DNA of 64,000 bases from Penium margaritaceum (lineage: Eukaryota > Streptophyta > Zygnematophyceae > Desmidiales > Peniaceae): assembly GCA_023375785.1 (NCBI GenBank), contig SZWC01004673.1, forward strand, positions 52,984 to 116,983, read 5' to 3'. Below are positions 52,401 to 63,572 of this stretch, in pieces (position 1 is the stretch's first letter; every line of letters begins with the position of its first letter). The position numbers and the translations under genes are program-made. The notes beneath the pieces were generated by a model. It saw only the letters and a list, made by a program, of their open reading frames with translations, did not search any database and was not told the origin of the DNA.

Positions 52401-55400
52401 CACCATAGACCCAATGAAAGTGTGACCAAAGCACAATTGCAAAAGTGATAATGTGACCTAAGCACTATAGACGTAGTAAACGTGTGAGAAAAGCATCTTT
52501 GAAGCAGTGATTGTGTGACCTGAGATCCATAGACAGTATGAAAGGTTGACCAAAGCACCATTGAAACTATTACTATGTGACCAACGCATGATAGACCCAA
52601 TGAAAGTGTGACCAACGCACCATTAAAGCAGTAATTACGTGACCTAAGCACAATAGACACAATGAAAGTGTGACCAAAGCACCATTGGAACAGTGATAAT
52701 GTTACGTAAGCACCATAGACATGGTGAAAGTGTGACCAAAGCACCATTAAAATAGTGATAATGTGACCTCAACACCCCAGACACGATGAAAATGTGACCA
52801 AAGCATCATTTAAAAGATGATAATGTGACCAAATAACCATATACAAAGTGAAACGATGACCAAAGTACCATTGAAACAGTGATACTGTGACCTAAGGAAC
52901 AAATACACAATGAATGTGTGACCAAAGCACTATTAAAACATTTATAATGTGATGTAAGCACTATAGACATAGTAGAGGTATGATCAAAGCAACATTGAAA
53001 CAGTGATAATGTGACGCAAGTACCATAGCCACAATGAAAGTTTGACCAAAGCACAATTCAAACAGTGACAGTGTTACAAAACCATCACAGACACAGTGCA
53101 AGTGTGACCAAAGCACCATTGAAGCAGTTGTTATGTGACCAAAACACTATTGACACATTGAAAGTGTGACCAATTGACCATAGAAACAGTGTTAACATGA
53201 CCTTAGCACCATAAACATAGTTAGAGTGACCAACATACCATTGAAACAACAATAATGTGACCATTGCACCATACACACAGGGAAGGTGTAACCAAAGCAC
53301 CATTGACACAGAGATACAGTAACCAAAGCAACACATACACATTGAAAGCGTGACCAAGGCACCATTGAAACAGTGATAATGTGACCTTAGCACCATAGAA
53401 TTTGTGGAAGTGTGACCAACGCACCATTGAAATGGTGATAATGTGACCAAAGCACCTTAGACACAGTGAAATTCTAGCTGAAGAACCATTGAAGCATTTT
53501 TAATGTGACTTAAGCACCATAGACACACCGAAAATGTGATCAATGAACTATTGAAACGGTGATAAGGTGACCAAGACCATAAACACAATGAAGGTGTGAC
53601 CAAAGCACCATTGAAACAGTGATAATGTGACCTAAGCACCATAGACACGGTAAAAGTGTGACCAAATTACCATCGACAGAGTGATAATGTGACCAAAGCA
53701 CCACAGACAGCGTGAAAGTATGACCAAAGCACCATTGAAACAGTGATCTTGTGACCAAAGCATCATAGACACAGTGGAGGTGTGACCAAATCACCATTAA
53801 AACAATGATGATTGACAAAAGCTCCATAGCAAAGAAACGTGTGACGAAAGCACCAATAAAAGATGAGTTATGTAACGTAAGTATGACGGATACATCGAAA
53901 GCGTGACCAAAGCACCATTGAAACACTGATAATGTTACTTAAGTACTGTAGACACTGTGAAAGGGCGGCCAAAGTACCATTGAAACAGTAAAAATGGGAC
54001 CTAAGCACCATAAACAGTGAAGTGTGACCAAAGAACCATTCAAACAATGATAATGTGACCAAAGCACCATAGACACAGTGATCGTGTAGCCAAAGCACCA
54101 TTGAAAACAGTATTAATGTGACCAAAGTACCATGGACACAGTGAAATTGTGACCAAAGTATCATTGAAACTGTGATAATGTGACCAAAGCACCATACACA
54201 CGCTGCAAGTGTCACCAAAGCACCATCAAAACGGTGATAATGTGACTTAGCACCATAGACATAGTGAAGGTGTGACAAAAGCACCATTGAAACAATGATA
54301 GTGTGACCTAAGCACCATACACATAGTGAAAGTACATCCAAAGCACCATTGAAACAGTGAAAGTGTGACCAAAGAACCATAGATACATAAAATTGTTACC
54401 AAAGCACCATTGACTTCGAGATAATGTGACCTAAGCACCATAGACATATTGAAAGCATGACAAAAGAAGTATTGAAGTAGTCATAATCTGACCTAAGCAC
54501 CATGGAACTAGTGAAAGTGTGACAAAAGAACCATTGAAACAGTAATAATGTGAAACAATCACCATAGACACAGCTAAGGTGTGACCAAAGCACCGTTGAA
54601 AAAGTAATAATGTTACACAAGCACCATATGCACAGTGAAAGTGTGACCAAAGCACCATTGAAACAGTAATAATGTGACAAAACACACCATAGACAACATG
54701 AAGGTATGACCAAACCACCATTGAAACTGTGATAGTGTGACCTATTGGTCATAGACAGAGCAAAAGTGTGACCAAAGTGCAATTGAAACAGTGATGATGT
54801 AACCAAAGCACCACAGACACATAAAACTGTGACCAGAGCACCATTGAAACAGTGATAATGTGACATAAGCACCATAGACACAGTAAACGTGTGACAAAAG
54901 CGCCATTAAAAAGTGCTCATGAGACCTTAGCACCATTGACGCACTGAAATGGTGACCGAAGCACCATTAAGAAAGTGGTAATGTGATCAGAGCACTGTAG
55001 ACATAGTGAAAGTTAGACCAAAGAACCATTGAAACAGTGATAATGTGACCAAAGTACAATAGACACAGAAAATGTGCAACAAAAGCACCATTGAAGCAGT
55101 GATAATGTGACCAAAGCATCATAGAAACACTGAACGTGTGACAAAAGCACAATTGAAACAGTGATTATGTGACCAAAGCACTATGGCAAAGTGAAAGTGT
55201 GACCAAAGCACCATTAAAACAGTGATAATGTGACCTAAGCACCATAGGTAAAGTGAAATGTGACAAATCACCATTGAAACAGTTATAATGTGACCAAAGT
55301 ACCATAGCCACTCTAAAACTGTGACAAAAGCACAATTGAAACAGTGATAATGTGACCAAAGCACCATGGCAACATGAAATTGTGACCAAAGCACCATTGA

Positions 55401-57344
55401 ACAGTGACAATATGACATAAGCACCATAGACATTGTGAATGTGTGACCAAAGCTGCATTGAAACAGTGATAATGTGACCTAAGCACCATAGATACAATGA
55501 AGGTGTGACCAAAATACCATGAAAAATGTGAAGATGTGACCTAAGCAACGTAGACAAAGTGAAAGGGTGACCAAAACACCACTGAGACAGTGAGGATGTG
55601 ACCAAAGCAACTTAGACACAGAAGTCATGTGACCAAAGCACCATTGAAACAATGCAAATGTGACCTTCGCACCATTTAAACAGCGATAGTGTGACCTATG
55701 CGTCATCAACAGAGTAAAAATGTTACCAAAGCACGAATGAACTGGTGATAACATAACCAAGGTACCATAGACAAATAATCAGTGACCAAAGCAACATTGA
55801 ATAGTGATAATGAGACCTAAGCACCATAGACACACTAAAAGGGTGATTAAAGCACCATTGAATACGTGATAATGTGACCTAAGCATCATAGACAGAGTGA
55901 ATTTATGACCAAAGCACCATTGAAATAATGATGATGTGACCAATATATCATAAACACAGTGACAAGTGTGACAAAGCACCATTAAGACAATGATAACATG
56001 ACCAAAGCACCATGTCAACGTGAAATTGTGACCAAAGCACCACTGAAACAGTAAAAAACGTGACATAAGTACTATAGACAAAGAGAAAGTGTGACCATAG
56101 CACTAGTGGAACAGTGATAATGTGACCTAAGTATCATAAACACAGTGAACGTGTGACCAAAGCATCATTGGAACAGTGATAATATGACATAAGCACCAGA
56201 GACACAGTGAACGTGTGACCAAAGCACCATTAGAACAATGATTATTTGACCAAAGCACTATAGACACAGTGAAAGTGTGACCAAAGCACCATTGAAATAG
56301 TGATAACGTGACCAAACCACCATAGACATAGTAAAAGTGTGACCAAAGCACCATTGAAATAGTGAGAATGTGACCAAAGGACCATAGACATAGTGAGAGT
56401 GGGACGGAAGCACATTGAAACAGTGATAATGTAAAGGAAGAGCCATAGAAACAGTGAAAGAATGAACAATGCACCATTGAAATAGTGAACAAGAGAACTA
56501 TGCACCATGGACACTGAAAACATGAGCAACGCATCATTGAAACATTGATACTGTGACCAAAGTACCATAAGCACAGTGGAAGAGTGGCTGAATCACCATT
56601 GAAACAATCATAATGCGACCTACGCACCATATACACAGTGAAATTGTAACCAAAGCACCATTGAAACAGTGATCATGTGACATATGCACCATGGACACAG
56701 TGAAAGTGTGACCAAATCATTATTCAAACAATGATAATGTGACCTAACCACCAAAGTCACAATCAAAGTGTGATTCAACCATCATTAAAACGGTGATAAC
56801 ATGACATGAGCACCATAGACACATTGAATGTGTGACCAAAGCACAATTGAAATTGTGATAACCTGACAAAAGCACCATAGACAAAGTGAAAGAATGACCA
56901 AAACACCATTGAAACAGTGATTATGTCACCAAAGCATTATAGACATAATGAAACTGTGACAAAAGCACCTTCAAAACATTGATAATGTGACCAAAGCACC
57001 ATACTCACAGTGAAATTAGGATAAAATCAACATTGAAACAGTGATAATGTGACCTAAGAACCATAGGCCTAGTGAAACTGTGACCACAGCACCATAACAA
57101 GAGTGATAATGTGACCTAAGCACTATAGACACCGGAAACGTGTGAGAAAAGCATCATTAAATCAGTGATAATGTTAACTGAGATCCATATATACTATGAA
57201 ATTTTGACCAAACCACCATTGAAACAATGATTATGTGACCAAAGCATGAAAGACACAGTGAAAGTTTGATCAAAGCACCATTATGCAGTGATAATGTGAC
57301 GTAAGTACCATAGACACAATGAAAGTGTGACCAAGGTACCATTG
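49441..57344 (-). repeat. Satellite block 4, inverted orientation
   Basis: About 7.9 kb of the same repeat on the - strand (ACCAAAGCACCATTGAAAC and ACCTAAGCACCATAGACAC half-units). It contains its own longer repeat: the neighbourhoods of 51556 and 56465, and of 52187 and 56843, share the same series of unusual variants, a spacing of about 4.7-4.9 kb. One of those series (AAAGCATTATAGACAT with GTCACC) also matches + strand block 1 near 10870-10990 and 18755-18880. - strand open frames are repeat by-products. It ends at ACCATTGG. Confidence 0.97.
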
Positions 57345-57690
57345 GCATCTTTTTCTCCATTGCATCTGCAGCTTCACCGCCGTGTCTTTGCTCTGATTGC
57401 ACCAGGCATACCTTGCCTTCGCAAGCCTTTCCTAGTTTGCAGGTCTTTGCTCCGTCACTCTTGCTTCCTCGCTCAGCTCTCTCCCAGGCAGCCATCACTC
57501 ATTTTGCTCTCACTCTCTCTCAACAGCTCGTCTACCTTGTCCACCTTGACACCTCGGCCTTTCTCAAGTCCTGCGACTACCTTTGGTGGGGCTGCTCTTG
57601 CTTCCGTCACTTTGCTCACGCACTCGTGCATGTTCCGATGCTTGTGTCTGCTTCTGCTACTACTGTTCTCGTACCTACATTCTTTTGACA
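57343..57690 (+). mobile_element. Candidate 5' LTR or its 3' part
   Basis: Non-satellite, C/T-rich sequence between the satellite edge and the primer binding site. If the TG at 57343 is the LTR start and the CA at 57689-57690 its end, it would be a 348-bp LTR with canonical TG...CA ends. I see no TATA-like box, so it may instead be a 5'-truncated LTR with the break at the satellite border. No second copy is in the window. Short open frames (57327-57731 and others) are not called. Confidence 0.5.
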
Positions 57691-57702
57691 TGGTATCAGA
57701 GC
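57691..57702 (+). other. Primer binding site, initiator tRNA-Met type
   Basis: TGGTATCAGAGC is the standard complement of the 3' end of plant initiator tRNA-Met and is the usual minus-strand primer site directly after the 5' LTR of many plant LTR retrotransposons. Here it follows GACA without a gap, as expected. It fixes the + strand orientation, the same as the gag-pol 2.7 kb downstream. Confidence 0.8.
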
Positions 57703-58192
57703 ATCAGGCGACATCACTTGGTGTCCGGTAACCAGGTCATCGCTCTGCTGCCACCATCGATTCACTACGTGGATCTCCATTCCTCTGCAGCCACCACCGC
57801 CACTTTACGTCTCTATGCTTTGCGTGCAACTGACATCAGCAGCATTGCTTGAAGAGCTCCATGCGCTGAAGAGACGTCTCGGCATCTTGAGAAAGCCGTG
57901 CACCCACATTGCGCCCGTGGCAAAAAATCGGTGACTCTACGTCAACAACATCCGCAATCAAGCCCTTGAGACACCATCTGTGGTCATCTTCCTGGAAGTT
58001 TCCTGTGTCCCGCTACCTACTTCCTTTCTTCCTTCCAGCCCTCACAAGCTCCTCCTCCTCCCTTACCCTCTTCACCAGCATCCTCCACTCCATTTACCTC
58101 ATCGGGCTCAGCTCTCTTGCATTCATCATCTTGAGCCACCCTCTTGTGCCGCCTCTGCTGGTCGTCAACAAGTGCATATCGCCTTCCGCCAC

Positions 58193-58407
58193 CAGGATAT
58201 CCGACACCACTAGTCTCCCTGCCCGTCGGTCTCAGGCTATCTTTGGAACAAACCGTCACTCCCCTGACGTACGGATTGGCATCACTGCCTACCTCACAAC
58301 CTACCCTACCGTAACCTTTTCCTCTTACTGTCAGGATATCAGACATCACCAGTTATCCTGCCCATCGATCTCGGGCCAATTGGGGAACAAGCCGTCACTC
58401 TCTTGAT
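58193..58407 (+). repeat. Diverged direct duplication, 139-bp spacing
   Basis: CAGGATATCCGACACCAC at 58193 and CAGGATATCAGACATCACC at 58332 start two related stretches of about 75 bp that share CCTGCCC, TCTC(A/G)GGC, GGAACAA and CCGTCACTC in the same order. Confidence 0.7.
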
Positions 58408-58728
58408 GATCAAAGGAACTGGGAGCTTCTATCGTGTGCTCACTATTGTCTCCACCCGCTTCTCCATCCATCACATCACTGTTGTCCGCTGCTATCATCA
58501 TCCTCATCCCTTGCCGTAACATCAGCATCGGCTCCTCCTCATCCTCCTCCCGTGCTCACATTCACTCCTTGCTGTCACCTTCAACTTTCTCTTCGCTTGA
58601 GCTGCATCAACCTTCTCATGTGCCTGTCTCCTCCATCTCCATCGCATTGCTTTCATCATCCTCCTCACCGCCACCTCCGAGCTGCCCCTCTTTCATCAGA
58701 TTCATCCATCATGTGCATCGCTTCGCAA

Positions 58729-59400
58729 CACACGTGGTTCCGCCTCTGCGCCCACTCATTCATGAGCAACCTTGGTTTTCCTCCTCCATCACATTATTCT
58801 TCCACTCGGCACAAGGATGTGCCCGGTCGCATCGCTCGTGACATGACGACCTGCACCCACGCCAAAACGTATTATAGCACACGCGGTTCGCCCCTGCGCC
58901 CACTCTGTCATCATCAACTTCCGCCTCTACATCATCAACATTTGTGGCTAGCACGAGGACCTGCACGAGCTAGCTGCCCGCCTCGCAGCAGCCTGCCCCC
59001 ACAAAAGCAGCAAATTTCTCGCGGCGCATTGGGTCTTGCCTTCCCTTGGTGCATTCTATCCCCTTGTTTCAGCAACGCACGTGGTTTCACCTCTGCGCCC
59101 ACTCAATCATCAATCGTTCCTCCGCTTTTCCCATTGTTTTTTCCGCTCGGCACAAGAGTCCGCCCGGTCACATCGCCCGTTTTGTGAAGACCTTCGCCCA
59201 CGCTGAATCTTCCTCACCGCACGAGGTTTCACCCCTACGCCCACTCCATCGTTCGCCATTCCTCCGCCATCAGTCGCTTTCATCATCCTACTCAGTACCT
59301 AGATCCGCCCGGTTGCATCGCTCGTTCTGCAGCGACTTGTACCCACACTGAACCTTCTACAGCACACGAGATCTCACCCCTGTGCCCACGCTATCATTAC
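58729..59400 (+). repeat. Tandem repeat of about 145 bp, four copies plus part
   Basis: Unit starts at 58729, 58878, 59076, 59219 and 59363 with CRCACG(T/C/A)GGTTYC-like sequence (degenerate in the last copy). Each is followed by CCYCTGCGCCCACTC and later by GGCACAAG, GCCCGGTCRCATCGC and ACCCACGC-like blocks. The 58878-59076 interval is about 50 bp longer than the others, from an inserted stretch. Copies differ by many substitutions. Confidence 0.75.
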
Positions 59401-59619
59401 TTGCTCCTCCATTGTCATCTGCTCGGAATCAACAAGCAACTCATCCTCAAACAACACATACAGGCAACCCACCCCTATCCCTTCAAACAAGTTCACATGA
59501 CGGGTCGAAGATAAACCTCTTGGTGGGAGCAACGAAAAATCTCTCCACAAACCTTCACCACTGCCAGACGCATTCCAATCCTCCACTTCAACTCTTTTGG
59601 AATCCACAACTACCACATC

Positions 59620-60099
59620 TGGCACTCCACTCTTGGAAGGACTGCAAATATGGAAATTCGCAATATCAATCTCTGGACCATCTTCTTTGAACAAAGAGGC
59701 TACTTCCACTCAAACCGCTACAACTTCAACGACAACGAGGAAGTCACCCAATGCTAGCACGACTACTTCTACGCAGAGTATGAGGCACTTCTCATCGTCT
59801 GGCTCACTATAGATGAACCCTTTCGATCCACTCTCAGACACTATGATGTTCAGGTATCTGACATCTATGCCCTGATCATGGAACTGAGAGAAGTCAGTGA
59901 AACAAGAGGGGTGCAGTGGTGGCTCAACCGTCCATAGCGCGTCACGGTCAAGAATCTCCCGGCACCACTAAGGATTCCCCATCCTGAGTATCTTCACAGT
60001 CCTCCTTCATCATCATCTATGGCCAGACCCTTGACAAAAGAGAACTATAAGATTTGTGGATCCCCTTGTCTAAACCAATTGCCTGTGTGTCCCATATGA
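59620..60099 (+). pseudogene. Gag-like relic, possibly Ty1/copia type
   Basis: A + strand frame is readable over about 150 codons with stops at 59755 (TAG) and 59935 (TAG) before a TGA at 60097. It contains NLWTIFFEQRGYF, then AEYEALLIVWLTIDEPFRSTL and VSDIYALIMEL. That layout (a W near the start, then a hydrophobic stretch with W--ID, then a Y/W-containing helix) recalls the copia-type Gag core, and a Cys-rich CGSPC...C end could be a zinc-knuckle remnant. A second frame just upstream gives GTPLLEGLQIWKFAI, suggesting a shift at about 59650-59680. The match is from memory of the family pattern, so a different retroelement gene or extra ORF of the gypsy element remains possible. Confidence 0.35.
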
Positions 60100-60414
60100 G
60101 TTTCAAGGGGGATGTCAGAAACTGTCATCAAAGAAACTCACTCTGGGCACTCAGCCAAGAGGAAACGTCTTTCTCAATAAAGGTTCACTTTCAAAGCCAA
60201 CGCATGAGCCAACCTCTGGAATATTGTCTACATTTCTAGAGCGTCTACACGGCCTACCGTGCGCATGCAGGAGACAACGGGTGACTCCCACGCACTTCAA
60301 AGACGTCACATTTTCGTCCCGGACTGCCGAATTGCTGCCATTTTTTTTTAGTGCTTCCGAAACACTGTCAAATTTCTTCAAACAATCTCCAACGGCTCAA
60401 AGTCATCAAGAGCC
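60100..60414. other. Spacer between Gag-like relic and gypsy gag
   Basis: About 300 bp with a T9 run at about 60342-60350 and no visible domain, primer site or second LTR. No border between two elements can be placed here, so one long element or two nested ones are both open. Confidence 0.4.
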
Positions 60415-61332
60415 ATGGAGCAGGCCCTGCAGCAGATCGTAGAGCAGCTGGGATCCCTCAAGCTGGAGAACGAGCGGCTCAATCGGCAGATGGCTGATCT
60501 GTGAGAAGAGACTAACGCTGGATAGGTTTGGGCGGCCCGGTCAAGGAGTCCTCCGAGACCAACGCCAAAGGCTCCGGAAGCGTTCAATCCCTCTATAAAG
60601 GGTGCGAGCGTACGGACCTGGTTGTTTGTAATGAACAGCTACTTTGGGGCTTTGGGTCACCCTCCAGAGGACAATGCTGTGCGTGTGTCATTTGCTGAGA
60701 CACTACTACTTGGAGCGGCATTGGAGTGGTGGAGGCAGCTGAATATGCCGGCCACTCAAGGTGGAGGTGGGAACGCAGCTGTGCAACGTGCCGTGTTGTG
60801 GCAGCCAGGTGCGGTGCAAGCTGAAGCTCGCGTGCCGACGACATGGGAGCAGTTCAAGCAAGTCATCAGAGATCGATTCAATCTTGTGAATGCCTCCATG
60901 GTCGCACGTAACAAGCTTAAGCAACTGAAGCTCATCAACTCGGTGTAGTAGTATACACCCCGTTTCTTGGCGTTGTGCTGGGAGATCAACGGCATCAGCG
61001 GGCCGGAGATGGGAGACAAATACCACGACGGCTTGAAGGCAGAAATCCAGTGCACGCTGGCACTAGGTGGCATCACGGAACTCCAGGCGATGGTATCCAC
61101 TGCTGAGGGCGTCGACACACTACGCTACCATCGAGGGGGTTTCCGTGAGAAGCAAGAGAATTTTCAGCATCAAGCATAGCACCAACAAGCTGACCCCATG
61201 GAGATCGATGCACTGCAAGGAGGCCAGCAGCAGAGCAAACCACGTGGTGGGAACTGTTGGATCTGCGGGAAGCCTGGGCACCACAAGAATGACTGCAAGA
61301 AGAAGCAGCAGGGAAACGGCAACCAGCAGTGA
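60415..61332 (+). pseudogene. gag: Ty3/gypsy Gag, interrupted by stops
   Basis: Gag forms the particle in which retrotransposon RNA is packaged. The frame starts at ATG 60415 with a short coiled-coil-like N-terminus (MEQALQQIVEQL...LENERLNRQ). Then come a proline-rich stretch and the Retrotrans_gag core: ALEWWRQL at about 60718, TWEQFKQVIRDRF at about 60841, LKQLKLINSV, and after two stops YTPRFLALC. A perfect CCHC zinc knuckle CWICGKPGHHKNDC (61255-61296) lies before a Lys-rich tail. In-frame stops are TGA 60502, TAG 60523, TAG TAG 60946-60951 and TAG 61177. There is no frameshift within gag. The reading frame ends at TGA 61330. Length of about 305 codons is normal for gypsy Gag. The premature stops make it non-functional under the standard code. 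Confidence 0.9.
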
Positions 61333-61352
61333 GTGGCGGGCGGCCATCTGCT
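61311..61352 (+). promoter_or_regulatory. Candidate -1 ribosomal frameshift site between gag and pol
   Basis: The heptamer G GGA AAC (61311-61317) sits in the gag frame exactly as X XXY YYZ. It is followed by a 7-nt spacer and a possible two-part stem: AGCAG (61325-61329) with CTGCT (61348-61352), and inside it TGGC (61334-61337) with GCCA (61343-61346). Gag stops at TGA 61330; the pol frame is -1 relative to gag and open across the site. GGGAAAC is a known slippery sequence in some retroviruses. Use in this element is inference. Confidence 0.6.
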
Positions 61353-61479
61353 AGGAAAGCTTTGTCCGAATCAGGAAACACCAGCCCTGAAAGTCCTTCG
61401 ACAGCCAGGAAGCTGCCGAGTGTATTGTTGTGGAGCGAAGGAAGCAGGAGCGTTCTGGGGATCCTCCTGAATGCGGAAC

Positions 61480-61830
61480 TATTATCGGCTGGTTTTGCGG
61501 ACGGCGAGAGGCGCGAGACTTGCTGGCAGATTAAAGCATTACAAGATTGCGGCGTGTCGCACTCATTCTTCATCGACGAGCTTGCAAAGAGGTTGGGTGT
61601 TGCACGGCTACCCGAGAAGCTAACTACGACCAAGTTGGTACAAGGGGAGCTGGAGTGCGGACTGCCTCTAAAGCCTCTGAGGATCCGTCTGGGCAAGCTG
61701 TCGTGCAAGGTGAACTTTTGCACGTGCCCAATGGATACCTATGTCGCCATTATGGGGAGTGACTGGTTGCACTGGTGGAATTCTGCTGTGGATTGGGTGC
61801 GCAGCCAGGTGAGAGTGAAGAAAAGCGAAG
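61480..61830 (+). pseudogene. Pol: aspartic protease domain
   Basis: The retroviral-type aspartic protease matures Gag-Pol. The active-site loop reads LQDCGVSHSFF (Asp at 61545) where the family normally has D-S/T-G-A; the conserved pair after it (HSFFIDELAKRLGV) is typical. The second half keeps the usual VAIMGSDWLHWW...VDW (near 61743-61798), equivalent to the ILGMDWL motif. Cys in place of Ser/Thr is a known but less common variation; with the other damage it may simply be decay. Confidence 0.75.
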
Positions 61831-62048
61831 AGCAAATCGTTTTACCGTTGTGGGCGGAGGAGAAGGACTCCAAGGCAGGCAAGGTGCCGCAGTTAAGTTA
61901 CGTGCAGCTTAAGCACTATCAACGCAAGGGGGAACAAGTGTATCCTGTGTGGGTTTAGCAGAAGGAAGGAGTTGAAGAGGTGGAAGTGCTGGCAGTGGAG
62001 ACAAAGGAACAAGAGGGTGAGCAGTAGAAAGCACCTGCAACAGAGCTG

Positions 62049-62863
62049 TTGGAAGGCATCAAAGGAGTGTTGGACAACTACAGTGACGTTTTTCTTGCTG
62101 AGCTGCCAAAGGGTTTACCACCAAAGCGGGACATCGACCACAAAATTGATCTGGTCTTGGGAGCAACTCCAACAATACGAGCTACTTATCGCATGAGTGA
62201 TAATGAGCTAGGTGAGCTGAAGAAGCAGTTGGAGGAGCTGATGGAGCAAGGTTTCATCAGACCATCGGTGTCACCCTACGCTGCACCAGTCCTCTTTGTG
62301 AAGAAAACAACAGGGGAGCTGCGGATGTGCGTGGACTATCGCGCACTAACAACGTAATGATCAAGAATCGGTACCCGTTGCCAAGGGTCGAGGAGCTGTT
62401 TGACCAGCTGAGCGGAGCGCAGCTCTTCAGCAAGATTGACTTGCGCTTGAGGTACCATCAGATCCGGATTGCGGAGCAGGATGTGGAGAAGACGGCGTTC
62501 TGGACGCGGTACGGTCATTTCGAGTACCTCGTGATGCCGTTTGGGTTGACCAACGCTCGTGCAACGTTCATGAGCCTCATGAACAGAATTTTCCACCCTC
62601 ACTTGGACCAGTTCATGGTGGTGTTCCTAGACGACATTCTTATCTACTCCCAAACTCTGGAAGAGCATCAGCAACTCCTTCGGCATGTGATGGACAATCT
62701 TTGGAAAGAGAAGCTGTTTGCGAAGCTCTCCAAGTGCGAGTTTGAAAAAACGGAGGTGGAGTTCCTTGGGCACATCGTCAGCAGCAAGGGTCTCCGCATG
62801 GACCCTAAAAAGTTGGAAGCAGTGAAGCAGTGGCCGATACCAAAGTCCGTGCATGACATCTAG
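62049..62863 (+). pseudogene. Pol: reverse transcriptase domain
   Basis: The N-terminal linker YSDVF-AELPKGLPP...IDHKIDL is followed by RT blocks: QGFIRPSVSPYAAPVLFVKK, MCVDYRAL, then after the 1-bp deletion KNRYPLPRVEELFDQL, LFSKIDL, YLVMPFGLTNA, catalytic VVFLDDILIYS (FLDD at 62624-62635) and FLGHIVSSKGLRMDP. The Ser-Gly of the usual IDLRSGYHQ is Leu-Arg here, and the usual Pro of NAPATF is Arg: two substitutions at strongly conserved places. TAG 62861 sits where DIQ-F-GF is normally found. Confidence 0.95.
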
Positions 62864-63011
62864 GTATTCATGGGGTTTGTCAACTACTACCGGACATCCA
62901 TCCAGGGGTACGCAGATAAGGGTGCGCCGCTGACCCTGCTGCTGAAGAAGGATCACCAGTGGGAATGGGGCAATCACGAGCAGAAGAGCTTCGAGGAGGT
63001 CAAGCACTGCC

Positions 63012-63470
63012 TTGTGTGACGCTCCGGTCCTAGTGCATCCAGATTCATCCAAGGAGTATGTCATGGCGACGGACTCAAGTGACTATGCCATTGGGGTAGT
63101 GCTGATGCAAGATCACACAAAGGGGCCGCAGCCAATTGCGTACGCGTCTGGCAAGTTGCGAGGTGCGGAGCTGAACTACACAATCAATGAAAAGGAGATG
63201 CTGGCGGTGATCCATGTATTCAAGCACTTGAGGTGCTACCTCGAGTCGCCACGCTGCGTGGTCTTCACGGACCATTACGCCCAGAAATACCTGAAGACAC
63301 AGCCTAACCTCCGTCGCCGACAAACTCGCTGGATGGAATTTCTTGAGGGGAGTTTTGACTACAAGATCCTATACAAGCCCGGGAAGGTGAACCCGGCAGA
63401 TCCTCTGTCAAGAAGGCCGGACTTGAGCCTCAATGCTATCTCAGTGCTGATGGGATCTCCAGTCATGCAT
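63012..63470 (+). pseudogene. Pol: RNase H domain
   Basis: Removes the RNA strand during reverse transcription. The open frame restarts after the 1-bp insertion with [10 protein letters not shown] and keeps the acidic catalytic pattern: ATDSSD (Asp at 63072), NEKEMLAV, VFTDHYAQKYL and NPADPLSRRPD. This part carries no internal stop and looks the best preserved of the element. Confidence 0.93.
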
Positions 63471-63572
63471 AGCCTGTTCAAGCATGGCTATGGCGTGGAC
63501 AGTGAGTTCACGGGTAGTGCGCAGAAAGACGTCACGTGGGATGGAACATATTGGCAAAGAGGGCAAGTGTAG

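Larger units (their letters stand above)
57703..59619 (+). other. C/T-rich leader of the retroelement
   Basis: About 1.9 kb between primer site and Gag-like sequence, strongly C/T-rich on the + strand (many CTCCTCAT-type runs). It holds two tandem-repeat families listed separately. Open frames on + (57909-58406, 58552-59187 and others) are rich in Ser, Pro, Leu and His as expected from composition. I see no protein domain and do not call them genes. Some gypsy elements have long leaders or an extra ORF before gag; this could be such a region in decay. Confidence 0.45.

Noticed and set aside
53868-54380. 170-codon - strand open frame in the inverted satellite
   Set aside because: Same repeat peptide as in the + blocks, on the other strand because the array is inverted there.
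49441-57344. CRISPR-like array because of regular ~31-bp units
   Set aside because: There are no unique spacers: units are contiguous, both half-units are diverged relatives of each other, and no cas-like gene is near. It is satellite DNA.
58552-59187. 211-codon + strand open frame in the leader
   Set aside because: Lies over the ~145-bp tandem repeats in C/T-rich DNA; composition is Ser/Pro/His/Leu-rich with no domain, and different repeat copies are read in different frames.
61073-61723. 216-codon - strand open frame opposite the gag-pol junction
   Set aside because: The opposite strand has clear Gag zinc knuckle and protease motifs; this frame is a shadow.
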